A DNA stretch of 64,000 nucleotides, taken from the NCBI GenBank assembly GCA_024180945.1, contig JAKSGN010000033.1, positions 2,046,001 through 2,110,000 of the forward strand, written 5' to 3'. How positions within the stretch are numbered: position 1 is the stretch's first letter; each line of letters opens with the position of its first letter. The notes under the pieces are model-generated. The model ran no database searches, was not told the origin of the DNA, and saw nothing but the letters and a program-made list of their open reading frames with translations. A program made the translations under genes and the position numbers. Positions 39,004 through 50,145 of the stretch are shown piece by piece. The DNA comes from Macrophomina tecta (Eukaryota; Ascomycota; Dothideomycetes; Botryosphaeriales; Botryosphaeriaceae).

Positions 39004-40376
39004 TTACGCCGGGGTTTTGGCCGGACTGTTGCCCTCGTTGCGATTGTGACCGTCATCATCACCATCTCTCTTCCGCCTCGACAGCTTGCCCCAAATCTTC
39101 GCGATGCCTTCGGTGGCGCGGCGCCTCCCGCGACGGGCTCGCTGGCGAGCTCTCTGCACCAGTCCATTGCTCTCAGGGGGCTGCCCGTCCTGCGTAGTGC
39201 TCTGGGCAGGGGCGTGGTCCGCAACGATATATGGCGCCGTGTCGGCCGTGGCGAGGCCTGTGTGTCGCCGGCGCATCTCGAGGAACAGCACCGTCCACAT
39301 TAGGGCGTGCCGGCGCGTCGCCAGCACCACGTTCTCGACGTGTTGTCCGGGGTGGAGATCGACGGGGTGCTGCGCGAGGAGCTCGTCCGCCATTCGCCTC
39401 CAGTCGTTCGCCCCTCGGGCGAGAGGCTGCCGTGGCACCACGTTGAGGACTTGCTGGTAGATGTCGCCCCTGACGACGTACAGTGCCAGGACGCCTTGGG
39501 GGTTGGGGCGAGTGAGGGGGATCACGTAGCGAATGAAGTCCTCGCCGTACTCTGCGATGGGAAGGTCGAGGATCGATATGCCGGGTTCGGAGCGGTTGCT
39601 CGGGCTTGGAGTGATGCTGTCGTCTGGAGGATTGCTCCCAAGGGCTATCGCGGTAGAGAGGCGGCGCGGGTCGTTGTTCGGGGAGGGAGTTGTCGCGTCG
39701 TCATCACCTCCATCACTCTTCTTCCCTTCGCCTTTGTGCTCTTCCTGCTCCTCCTCAGCATCATCCTCCTCCTCCTTGTCCTTGCCATGAGCTCGGCGAT
39801 TGTTCTTGTCACGGTCGTCGTCGCCCTCGTCACCACGCTGGTCGCCGCTGCCTCCGCCGGTGGCTCCACCGTTGCCTGTGGAGCTGCCATTTGGCGTGTT
39901 GTCTTGATCCCTGGACTGATCTTTAGGTTCCTCGTGGCCTGGGTCTTCCTTGTCGGGGCCTAGGGTTTCCACGCCGTGGGTGGTGAAATGCCGCGCGCCT
40001 GTTGTTGGCAACCGAGCCTCGAGGGTTGGTGGGCAACCCGCACTGTCTTGACAATCGGACCAGGAGACTGATTTTCGCTTGGATAGGGCAGCACGTCTCC
40101 TAAAGTCGTCCCACTGAGAAGGAGGACAAGGTCAGTTCGGGACTGAACAAGGGAGACGGGGTCGGAGAGGGTACGCACAGCGCTCATCATCTGTAAGGGC
40201 GTGCTTGCTCGTCTCCATTGCGGGTCGTTCTTGAGGGCTTCATAATCGGCTTTGAATGTTTCGTTCTTCGCAAGTTCGGCGGAGAGGGTGCGCCGCGTGT
40301 GCGTTTTGAGGCTCTCCATCGAGATGCCGCACTCAGGAAGGTGTGGGAACTCGATGTGGATCGCGGTGGTGGTCAT
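39004..40376 (-). CDS. Hypothetical acidic, low-complexity protein
   Basis: Two exons (40376-40179, 40113-39004) give 435 residues. I do not recognise the family. The first 66 residues look ordered (IHIEFPHLPECGISMESLK, FKADYEALKNDPQWRRAST). The middle, about residues 110-215, is extremely hydrophilic: GHEEPKDQSRDQDN, then Gly/Asp/Glu/Lys-rich repeats. A second ordered part follows (ILDLPIAEYGEDFIRYVIPL, GVLALYVVRGDIYQQVLNVV, HALMWTVLFLEMRRRHTG). The C-terminus is basic (RARQRARRGRRRATEGIAKI) and may bind nucleic acid or target the nucleus. There is no signal peptide or clear membrane helix. The splice (GTGCGT..CTCAG) is supported by the joined frame and phase 0. It is probably an ascomycete-restricted gene. 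Confidence 0.65.
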
Positions 40377-41519
40377 GGTTACAGCGAAACGAATAGCTGG
40401 ATGAAGAGCGAGAATGGCGGTATGTGCTGTAAAGCGTTGCGAGCGGACTGCAATCAGCGGTGCTGCAGTGAGGGGAATACCCTGCTGGGACAAGGCGACG
40501 CAAATGCTATGGGATGGCTGGGCAGATGTATATGAATGACAATAGTTGTGGTAGCTGATGCCGATGTCGATGCCGATGCTGATGATGTGAAGGACAAGCT
40601 GAGCGCTGGATCAGAGAAGTATTGTTGTCATGCTGCTTGAGGCGGAAGGACCAAAACCGCCTTCCTGGCCTCGTCCTCGATTGCCCAAGTTGTCCGAGTT
40701 GCGAACAGCGCGGCTGCCCATGCCCCCTTCTAATCCAAGAAGCACCGTCCCGCCCAGCAGGAGTCAGGGCCAGGAGCATTGCGCCCAATACGAACTGCGC
40801 AAGCTGGACATTGCTGGATAACACATCTCAAAGCCGCTGCTGAAAGTGAACATTGTTAGCCTCACATGCTTTAGCAGTGACGAGGTTGATAGTAAGCCCG
40901 CGAAACAACAGCAGAATCTAGGGATTAAAAAGATGTTAGGTCGCCTCCATACCGTGGGGTAGCACATGCCGCCATCGTCACTGCGCGCGTGCGTCCGCCT
41001 AAAGACGGGCGCGCTCGGCGGCGCAATTTGCCTTGTATGCAGTGCTGCCGCTGCCCATTCGGGAACAGGCGCTGGAGCTCGGATGAGCCTGAGCCGGAAC
41101 TGGCTGAGGATAGGGGTACGTACGTCGTCGACCGTACCTTCGGAGAGAACCACACGCGTGCTTGCCCACCCTTTCCTTCCCAGAAGGAACACACCCATTC
41201 AGGACTCGGTCGAACTACGCGGACATGCATGTGTCAAACATTGACGACAGCCCCTTCAATCCGTCTCGTAACGACGAACGGCTATGGAGAAGAGCGCAGT
41301 AGCGGCGGAGAAAACAGCATTGATTAAAAAAATTCTCATCTCTTTTTTTGGTTGCATTACCACCTCGCCATCTGCCCCGAATCCTGCAGAAGTAAGCTCT
41401 CTCAATGCCGGTGCCAGCAAAAAAGAAAACGGAACAGACGGCATGTACCCATAACAGACCAGCGGAATTTGCACAAATCCTCCCTTCGGACGGGATCGGT
41501 AACTTCACCTCCTTCCCCT
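40377..41519. other. Intergenic region upstream of the hypothetical gene and 3' of lacA
   Basis: No supported gene. An open frame at 40507-40824 (-) starts with a signal-like stretch but then becomes basic and low-complexity; I did not accept it. A GATGCC-type hexamer repeat lies near 40557-40580. Confidence 0.45.
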
Positions 41520-44500
41520 CTAAGCATACGCCAACCTCTCCTCGCTCCAGCCAGGCCTCAAATATGCCCCATCAAATCTCACATCCAACCCACTCCTCAC
41601 AACGCCCTGCATCTCCCACCCCACCTCCACCTGCGCCCCCTCCTCGCTCTGCGCCCACACCGCCACCACGATCTCATTCTCGCCCGCGTAATCCAGCACG
41701 CCCGGCGGCACGGGAAAGTCTGTCGCCGTGCTCACCGCCGGCCGGAAGCGGCCAAACTGATAGCCGTTCACGTACAGCAGCGCGCGCACCGCCTGGCTGC
41801 CCAGCGCCTTCATGGTGAAGTGCACCGCGGCGTCGTGCCCGGCCGGCACATCCAGCGCGACGCGCGCGCGGTAGAACCGCACCGCCGCGCCAGAGAAGCC
41901 CTCGCTCGGGGAGCCGGCGGCCCACGCCGAGTCGTCGAAGCCCGGCAGGTGCCAGCCCAGGCGCTCGCCCGCCAGCCCGCCCTCGTTGTACACGCCGCGC
42001 ACGGGGTCGAGCGTCGTGGAGGCGGCCTCGCCGGCCGTGCCGGCGACGTGCCAGGCGTCGAAGCCGGCGCCGTTGCCGAGGAGCGTGGCGTTGGTGATGC
42101 CGCGGATCTCGAGCGCCTCGGCGCGCTGCTCGTGGCCGCTGTTGTCCATGAGGATGACGAGCACGTTTTCTCCGTCGGTGGCGTTGGTGAAAGCGATCGT
42201 CGCGTTGGTCGCCTCGAGCTCCGAGGAGCCGGGCTCGGCGTGGACGAAGCGCCCGTTCAGGTAGGCGCTCCACCCGAAGCCGGTGCCGCCCTGCAGCGCG
42301 AGGTAGACGCCGGAGGCGGGGCCGGTGAAGGTCGCGCGGTAGATGTGGTTGCCGACGTGGAAGCCGAGCGCGTCGATGTAGAGGTAGGGCGTCGTGGCGG
42401 CGGTGAATTGCGAGGGCGTGGTGCTAGCGTTGGCGGGCTTCCAGACTGCGGGCGAGAGCGTGTAGTTGGGCGCGATTTCGGGCAGGCTGGCGGCTGTCTT
42501 CCAGGAGAGGGCGGAGAGGGAGGGGAGGGTGACTTCGGCGGGGCCGGAGAGGGTGGCTGTGAGGCTTCCGTAGGGGGTGGAGGTTGTGGAGAGGGCTTCG
42601 CCGTTCCAGGTGACGGCCTTGATGGAGGCGGAGGCGAAGATCTGAAGAGTCGTTTCCTCGCTGGTATCGCCTGTCAGCTTGAGAGTGTCATCCTCGACAG
42701 TGGCGGTCCGGACGAGACGAGGGCCTTGGACCAGGACGGTCTGGTCGACAGGGGCGTGAGGGTCAGTGGTGAGCACTGGAGCGAATGTCTTCCACGCGTC
42801 AGTGCGGTCGAGGAGAACGAAGCGCGCAGCATCGGTATCAATGACGGTGGTGCCGGTCTGGTTTGCAAAGTTGACAATCAATCCGCGTGCGTCCTGGTGG
42901 AACGTGACGCCATCGCTGGGAGAGGCCGTTGCGGAGACGTTGCCTTTGCCTTCAAGGAAGAACTCGCCGCTCTCGCCGTCCGGGACCCAGAGTGCGACAG
43001 TCGGCTTGCCGTCCAGCTCAACATACGTGAAAACCTCGGCAGTGGAGTAAATGAGCTTCTGTCCGGAAAAGCGGAAATCAGTCGGCACGATCTTGGCCTC
43101 ACGGGCGTTGAGCTCGATTTGTCCCTCCCTCTGCGGAATGGTCAAGTTTCCAATGGACGTCTTCACGCGCAGGTGGAACGCGACAGGCTCTCCGGTCACT
43201 GAGTTGGCATGTCTGGCAATGTAGAAAGCGCCTCCAGTCTCGGCGTTGCGGAGCTCGGTGGCGAGCACAGCCGAGTCCGTGCTGTACGAGGTGCTGTTGC
43301 CCACCCGGTCCGCCTCGCGGAGGTCCTCGGCGACCCTCGTGAAAAGCGCCAGACTCTTTGTCTCGTACCAGCTGTCTCTGAGCGACCGATCCTCGGCAAT
43401 CGGGGCGGCGTAATCGTAGCTCGTGCCAATGAAGGGAGCGGCCATCCACCCCCAGTTTGTTCCGCCGAAGAGGGTGTAAAGGACCATGGCGGTGACCTTC
43501 TGATCGATGTTGTGGCGGTAGAAGAGGTTACGGAACTCAGGACCCATTGGCTCAAGGCATTGGCCCGCATCTCCGTCCAGCGGGTTGTAGCGGCCACCCT
43601 GGAACTCGGGCATCATGGATGGCACGCTCGGAGTATTCCTCTGGAACCAGCTGTAGTACTCGACGAGGTTGTAGTCGTTGGACACACCGGTGCATTCGGA
43701 TTGGTCGCAGGACCAGCAGAGAGGCTGCAGGGGGTCAGCGGATCATCATCTAGTCACACGGGAAGGCCACCCACGTAGTTGTCCAGTCCCAGAACATCCA
43801 CATTTCCACCGGCGCCCACGGTGTCCTGGTCCGTGGACCACGAGAAATCGTTCAGATTGGGGCTGTTGTGGGTGGTCGGAACGTCAATGCCGTTCCTGCG
43901 CGCGTTCTCGTGCAATTGGACCATGTAGTTGACGGCGGGCGGGTTGGGCGTCTTCGTCCTCGAATTGAGCCATTGCTCGCCGTATTCGTTCTCCAGCTGG
44001 TAGCTGATGACGGTGCCGTTCCTGTGGATCTGGTAGGGGGCGACAATCTGGGCAATGCGGTCCTGGTAGGGAGTCCAGGCCCCGGCGTAGGACGAGTTGT
44101 CGTCGCGCAGCTCGCCGTACGCGCCCGTCGTGACCCACAGCGGGAATCCGCCGGCGTTGAGCTCGGCGTTGACGTACGGACCGGGGCGCACCGCCACGAA
44201 CAGGCCGGCCTCCTTGGCATAGGCGAGGAGACGGCCGATGTCGTGTGCCGCGGTCTCGAAGTCGGTCTCGTTGGGATGCGGGTTGTGGAAGAACCAATTG
44301 GTGTAGAAGGAGAAGGTGTTGAAGCCCAGCGCCTTGGTCTTCTGGACAATGTCCTGCCACAGTTCCGGCACGGGGAGGCGGAAGGGGTGCATTTCACCGC
44401 CGAAGAGATAGACGCGCTTGCCCTCGACGATGAAGCTGTAGTGGTCCCACTGGACGGCATCGGTGAGCCCGGTGTCGTGGACTGGCCATTCCTGCGCGGA

Positions 44501-44584
44501 GGTGGAGGGCAGCTGGGCAAGCAGTGGCAGCAGCGCCGACGTCAAGGACAGCAACCGCGCCATCGTGGAGGGCGGCGACAGCAT
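41520..44584 (-). CDS. lacA: Secreted beta-galactosidase, glycoside hydrolase family 35
   Basis: This enzyme releases terminal beta-galactose from oligosaccharides and plant cell-wall galactans, outside the cell. Two exons (44584-43775, 43724-41520) give 1,004 residues, the usual size for fungal GH35. A signal peptide is clear (MARLLSLTSALLPLLAQL, then cleavage near TSAQ). The start may be either 44584 or the Met at 44563. The catalytic proton donor is in SYQLENEYGEQW and the nucleophile in MMPEFQGGRYNPLD. Other marks are RVYLFGGEMHPFRLP, GFNTFSFYTNWFFHNP, RPGPYVNAELNAGGFPLW and MVLYTLFGGTNWGW. The intron join gives LDNYPLCWSCDQSECTG, as in relatives. Many N-glycosylation sites are present. 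The C-terminal third carries the jelly-roll domains. Confidence 0.96.
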
Positions 44585-45685
44585 TGCGCCCGCTCGAAGA
44601 CAGTCTCCTGGCCGGGCCTGCTCCTCGCAGCTGGCGACATTCTGCCTTCATATAGCGGGCGCCCAGAGCTCCGCGTCGGGTAAGGTAGCGTCGGGCGCGC
44701 GATCGGACGGCCGGACGCCAGACATCAGGACACACACGGGCTTGGCTGGCAGAAAAGACGACGGGCGGACGGGCAGCTGCTTGGAGGCGACGGCGCGGAT
44801 GGGCCGTTCGGGGCGTCGACGACCGAAATGGCCGCACATTTTGCGGGTGGAGCGAGGAGGGGCAAGGCGAGTGCGGAGAACAGGCAGAAGGGAGGCCCGT
44901 GAGTGCGGGGCTCCGCCTGGGATTGGCCCGATTTCTTCCACCAAAGAATTCCGCTCCGCCAGAAGCCCCGACACGATGGCCAGCGGCGCGGGTGGAAAAG
45001 GGCAAGGATGCCGTCTCATGCAGGTACACACCCAGAACCGGGATCCACAGCGCGTCGAATGCTCCGCTGGCCGGGCCGCCACCACGTACAATGCGCCGTG
45101 CACGGAGGCAGAGCCGACGGATCCTCAAGAGCAGAAGAAGCGGTCAGTCCGGAGACAGCAGGCTGCCGCGTGACCGGAATAGGAAGCCCGGAGGATGGAA
45201 GCAGACCAGCAGAGCGTCAGCAAGTCCATGCATACCACACATACTCTGCTCAGCGAGAGCAACCACACCGAAGCCTCCCCCGCGGTAATGCAAGCCTCCA
45301 CTGGGCTTTTTGGTGTGCGGCAAAATTCCCCTTTAAATTCAGGCAGAACCGGCGCGTAGGTCGCAAGTAGATCTTCGCTCGTATTCTGCCAGTCAGTCTT
45401 CTCACGGTCTGCCTCGTGTCCAGCCTTTTGTAAGAGAGCATACCACGCTTAACGCCATTGAGCCGAGCCACGAGCAAACACCATCTGGCCAAGCAAAGCG
45501 TCCGCCAAAGAAGCCACAGCCGAGTGGAAACACGCTACCCGACCTTCTGAGCTCTACATCTCCCGCCAAGTTTTCCAAGGCCCTTCCCCTATGAGCATCT
45601 TCCACGACCAGGCCGTCCGTCAGGAAGCAATTTAAGCAACAACCCGGCACTTTCTAGTCTCATACAACAGAATCAGCCAACAGAG
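44585..45685. other. Intergenic region upstream of lacA
   Basis: 1.1 kb with the lacA promoter at left and the 3' flank of the PTH11-like pseudogene at right. No gene is seen; the frames here are short or mirror each other. Confidence 0.5.
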
Positions 45686-47085
45686 CTAGCCGCCGTTATG
45701 ATGAGAATATTCTTCAACATTGATGTCCGAGGTCGCCTCAGGTGCCTCGGCTTCTAGGATTGCTCTTTGGCTGTCATCATCTCCTTGAGAGATGGATTTG
45801 CCGGCAAGGATGGACACGGTAACGGGTTGGTCATCCTTTGTAACCGAAACGCAGTCAGTCTTGCTCGGCTTTGTGGCCGAATTAAAGCGCGCCAGTGGGA
45901 TGTCTCCGGCCAGCTCATTTCCTCCTCTGCATAACGAAACCTCATCTTCATCGTTCAGTGGCAGAGTCCCAGGTGCTGCCCGAGAGGAAGTCTTTGTCCG
46001 CCGTGCTGACACGTTTCCTGACCCATGGCCGCTGATCTCAAGCAGCTTTGGGAGATGGCGCCGGAGGAAGGGTTTAAATGAGGCAAGCTTGCGCATGACA
46101 AGCCAACAAATAGCTCCACCGTTCTATAAGTTGGTTCGTTAAAAAGCCTCTCTAATGGTTTAAGGACTTTATAATAAAATATGTAACTTACGCCCATATA
46201 GTATTTATAACCGAGTTCCATGATGCGTCTGTCAGATGAGATAACCTCGCCTGGTAGTAAAACCTTATAAAGCTAGCAATACAGACGCTGTTGCGTATAT
46301 GTTAGTCCTTGCTCTATAATTGGATTGGGGGGAAATCTACAATATCCCAGTCATGAAAATAAGAATTAACCCAATCTTTTGCCTTTTGGGAATGCGCACG
46401 CTCCAGAGCATTAAGATAGGTAGAACCATCATTATGATATCTGTAACCGAGTTGACGGCGGCGTTGGATACCCAGAATTTATTCTTGTCAGAGCATGATC
46501 CGTAGGTAATAGTAGGATCCCAAAACTTCGCAATCGGCCGACAGGCGAACAAAACTTGGAGAGACCCTATAACGCCGTATATGACGATAATCGCCATAGC
46601 TCCGTAGGTAATAATCCTAAAGTACTTGTACGATGATAGTCGGATATAAAATACCAGGATCGAAACCTTAGCGCACATAATAGCGAGCCACATAAATAAG
46701 GCCTGTAGAATTGACAACTAGTTTGACGACGTCGTTAGCATATTATATAGCAATATCTTTGCCCGAATATTTGCATTATGGGCATGGGATGGTAGTTACT
46801 TGCTTTCATAATATAACTAAGCTTAGTCAAAGGAATATCCCAGCCGTGCGTCCCTACGACGTGGTCTCTAACCACTTTATTTTGGTTACTTCTATAGCAA
46901 CGAAGCAGATAAAGTCCAATGTATAAACTTACGGAGAATGTTAACTGTAACGAAACCGACCGAGAGGAGCTAATTGGAACACGTTGAGCTATAAGTAAGC
47001 CGCGAGGCCTTTGCAAGCCACGCACCTGCCCGATAATTATAATATCTTCTATATTAGCATATATCCTCTCTTCCTAATATTCGGA
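45686..47085 (-). pseudogene. PTH11-like rhodopsin-domain membrane protein, decayed
   Basis: Homologues are seven-helix plasma-membrane proteins of the fungal PTH11/CFEM-related group, putative receptors. Reading leftward, pieces fit the family: TKLSYIMKA, then AKVSILVFYIRLSSYKYFRI, ACRPIAKFWDPTI, VTDIIMMVLPILMLWSVRIP, KIGLILIFMTGI, spliced to FVCIASFIRFYYQARLSHLT and DASWNSVINTIWA. After the next splice (donor at 46191, acceptor ending at 46124) the family-like TVELFVGLSCASLPHLNP runs in one frame, but the continuation FLRRHLPKLLEISGHGSGN is in another, so a one-base shift lies near 46065-46085. The hydrophilic tail to 45686 is otherwise intact. The 5' end fades into AT-rich DNA near 47050 without a start codon. 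Confidence 0.72.
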
Positions 47086-47264
47086 TTGCTTACAGCCTAA
47101 AAGGTCCATAAGATAAACAATAAACCGTCTAGTATACACTCGCAGAAAGAGAACACAGGTAGAAAGCAGTAGAAATATAATATTCACGACTATAAGTAGT
47201 CCCCCACGGGATATTAGGTTGTCGAAATTTGGCCTTACTCCGGGGGGAGGACGAGCAAGCCTAG
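47086..47264. other. AT-rich border between the pseudogene and element A
   Basis: A short stretch with no open frame, containing CCACGGG and CGGGGGGAGG islands in otherwise AT-rich DNA. It ends at the terminal CA/TG of the element A LTR. Confidence 0.4.
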
Positions 47265-47739
47265 TGTAACGAGCGGGCCTCTGCCTCTAAGGATCCAAAC
47301 ACTAAAGAGGGAGAAAACCTATCGAGGGGGTTTTTCTTAAGTGGGTATAAGAAGAGGGTAAGAGTAAGTCGAACACGTAATAAGACTAAGCACTACGTGC
47401 GAAGGCCGTGTTACTAACAATATACAAATTATTATTAAAGTTAACCACGAAGGTCAAAGCTATCTAAGAAGTATAGTTTATATATAAGTAGGAAAGTATA
47501 TATAATCTATATACTTAGTAGGTATGTTATACTTAACCACTACTTCTTCTAAGCGCAGTGGAGTAACTAAGCAGGAGTACTTAATAGGCCCTATCCGCTT
47601 ATCTATCTTAGTAAATAAGCGGGTGGGTCTAACTAATCGTAGGGGTTACGTAATCTTAGATTCTTATATTTCCGACTTTTATCACTTTTAGCAGGGCTAA
47701 TTTCTAACTTCCTTAATCTATAAAGGCTGCGCCGTAATA
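47265..47739 (-). repeat. Element A 3' LTR
   Basis: Read on the minus strand, the LTR starts TATTACGGC (a mutated TGTTAC) directly after the polypurine tract and ends CGTTACA. It shares with the intact element's LTR a TATATA box and, about 30 bp further on, the hairpin-like block CTTTGACCTTCGTGGT. The 475 bp length is set by the polypurine tract on one side and the TGTAACGAGC end at 47265 on the other. The second LTR copy is not present, so this boundary cannot be cross-checked. Confidence 0.7.
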
Positions 47740-47743
47740 CTAT

Positions 47744-47774
47744 CCCCCCCTTTAAGAATCTTCGGCCCGAAGAT
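47744..47774 (-). other. Element A polypurine tract and 17 bp palindrome
   Basis: On the minus strand the palindrome ATCTTCGGGCCGAAGAT (47774-47758) is followed by CTTAAAGGGGGGG next to the LTR. The intact element has the same palindrome and polypurine tract in the same order (57587-57617). The tract would prime plus-strand DNA synthesis. Confidence 0.8.
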
Positions 47775-47837
47775 TTTTTCGTATTATCTATTTTCTTATA
47801 GGTTCTTCTTAGGTCGTTTCTTTTCCATAAGTCTATT

Positions 47838-48753
47838 ATAACTAAACGTAAGCGGGATATAACTAAGAAGCGGCGATATTTAGCGGCCCTTATAGAGTCT
47901 ATTTTCTTTCTAATAAACTATCTTTATTTTAATTACAAGCTAAATGGTAAGCCGTATAAGGTTACTCTAGACTATAATCATTATAATGCCTATATTGCGA
48001 AAGATACGATGATATATAATACGAAGAAGATATCGCTTTCTAGAGATAGATATTTCTTCTTTTTCTAAAGTATTTTACTAACACTTTCTAGCCTTAGATC
48101 TTCGTCGCGAGTAGGAGAAGTTAAAAGCTAAAAAGACTAAGGCTTATAAGAAGTTTCTTATCTTTTTATCTAAGTTAGACTATCTATAGAAGGAGTAGAA
48201 TCGTTTATAGAGAAAATAAAAGAAGATATAGTAGATACTACGTCTTTAGTAGAAAGAGCTAGAAATAGTTACTACTTATTTAAAATAGTTACGAGCTAAC
48301 TAGCGTTTATTAAAGAAGCGCGGCTATAAGGCTCTTCTTACTAAGTCTAGTAGTTTAGCTACGTTAGATAAATATAACTATCGAAAGGCGGAGAAGCTAC
48401 TAGCTACGCTAGTAAAGAATAAAGAATACGCCCCTAATTCTAAAAGTTCTAAGAGTTTGTCCGTATTAAAATAGCTACGTTACGAGTTAGTAGATTCTAC
48501 TACGTTATAGGCGACTATATCTACCAGTAAGCCTAGGGCTAATACGCGATCTTTATATTCTTTAAAGCCCGTAAATTCTTATCTAGCTCTTAATTCTACT
48601 AATCTTAAGGGTTTTTTATTATTCTTATTCGGGGACGACCTCGTCTTTATAGAAGGTTAGAATTTTAGCGATAGAACTCTATAATAAGGTTTAGGTATAT
48701 ATTATTCTTTAGTATCTACTAGTTATCTTTATTTCCGTAACCTTTCTATTTAA
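47838..48753 (+). pseudogene. Antisense accessory gene of element A (Cys-rich plus coiled coil), mutated
   Basis: This lies on the strand opposite to the element's gag-pol, just inside the LTR, matching the antisense gene of the intact element. The putative start reads ATA (from ATG), then TKRKRDITKKRRY. A region with tyrosines where cysteines are expected follows (YFNYKLNGKPYKVTLDYNH, then YNAY). A candidate phase-1 intron (about 48046-48091) has a perfect TACTAAC branch point and a CTAG acceptor, but a mutated donor. Exon 2 keeps one frame for about 220 codons with TAG/TAA stops only where Gln is expected. Its content is coiled-coil-like (KAKKTKAYKKFLIFLSKLDY), with an acidic end (FGDDLVFIEG) before a TAA-TGA pair. 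It is dead as it stands. Confidence 0.68.
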
Positions 48754-50140
48754 TGAGATATTTAAGCTAACGTTCGAACCGCTTATAGTCTAGAATCTTT
48801 TTAACTAGGTACTAGGTTTTTTCAGCGTTAGGGTTTTCTAGTATAATCTCTTCTTAAGTTTCTAGAATAGTAGCGTTTTCTAGTACTAGCTTAAGTAATA
48901 CTTTATTTATATATTAGATAATTTAAGTCGATACGTAACTTCTTTAAGTTTTTTTATAATTTCGAATAGACCGATTTTCTTAAAATCTAATTTATCGCTT
49001 AGTTACTTTAATTTAATATTTTTTATAAGGAGGTATACTTTATCCCTCTCTTTTAGGTTTAGTACCGCCTAGTACCGTCTATTATAGTATTTAGATATTA
49101 TAATTCGTATATATTTAAGGTCGAGACTAATAGCTTTATATAATTCTCTTAGCTACTTAGCTTTAAAAACGTCTTTTTAGGCTAATTTTCTACTAAAAAT
49201 AGCTTCTCTATACGCGTCTAGTTTAAATCTATAGTTAGTAAAGAACGGGAATACGTTAGTTAACTCTTATTTAGCGCTATTATAGGTAAATTATACTATA
49301 GGTAGCTATATAGCCTAGTTATTCTATAGATAGTTAATGTAATAGTAGAGATATTACTTAAGAGTCTAATTTATTTATTCTATCTAGCCGTTAGTTTATG
49401 CGTATACCGTTATAGAGAGTTTATTTTTTACTCTAAGCTAGCGCGTAAGTATTTACTAAAATTCTAATCTTATTAGCTTATTTCTATCTAAGACTAATAC
49501 TTTCGATATTCTACGATCCGTAAAGATATATCGAAGAAATATATAGGCTAGCTATTCTATATTTAATATCTCTAGATAGAGTAAAAAGAGTATATACTTT
49601 ATAAGTCTATCGATAAAGACTAGAATTAAGTCATACTTAACTTCTATAATTAGGTTTCTAGATCTAGGTAGTTTTATAATAAAGTCTAGTATAATCTACT
49701 ACTATAGTTATTCTAGAACTTCTAGGGATTATAGTTATTTATATAAAGCATATATTACAGCTTTACTTTAAATATAAAGATTATATTATAAAACTATACG
49801 CTAGACTATTTTTCGTAATTCTAGAAAATAGAAGTTTTACGTAATTCTCTTAGTTATTCTATTAATACCCTAATATCTATACACGGGTACTACGTATATA
49901 TCTTTAACGAGTACTTCTTATAGTCTTATCGAAATATAGATTAATTTTTTAAAGAGAAGTATTTCTTCTCTATTTTAAGTAATACGCGGGTTATTTTTAA
50001 GCGCTAAAAGTTTCTATACGAAGAAGTTCTAAGCGTATACTTCTTAGATTTTCTAATACTATGGGTTTAACTTAATACGAAGCATTAGAAAAGACTATCT
50101 ATTAAAAATAAGTAATTTATCATTTATTTACTATAATACT
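48754..50140 (-). pseudogene. Element A pol, 3' part (probably integrase and C-terminus)
   Basis: AT-rich remnants with many stops occupy the place where integrase and the C-terminal pol region should be. I could not read individual motifs with confidence. The assignment rests on position between the antisense gene and the reverse-transcriptase remnants beyond the insertion. Confidence 0.5.
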
Positions 50141-50145
50141 ATAGG
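50141..50145. repeat. Target-site duplication, left copy (ATAGG)
   Basis: ATAGG directly precedes the TGTTAC end of the 5' LTR and recurs directly after the 3' LTR at 58365-58369. A 5 bp duplication is the normal footprint of Ty3/Gypsy integrases. Confidence 0.93.

Noticed and set aside
40507..40824. 105-residue minus-strand frame with a signal-like start
   Set aside because: After the first 20 residues it becomes basic low-complexity text with His/Arg repeats from a GATGCC microsatellite; no splice or family support.
41352..43202. 616-residue plus-strand open frame
   Set aside because: It is antisense to the well-supported lacA exon 2 and has the Val/Gly/Glu/Ala-rich composition produced by reading a biased gene backwards.
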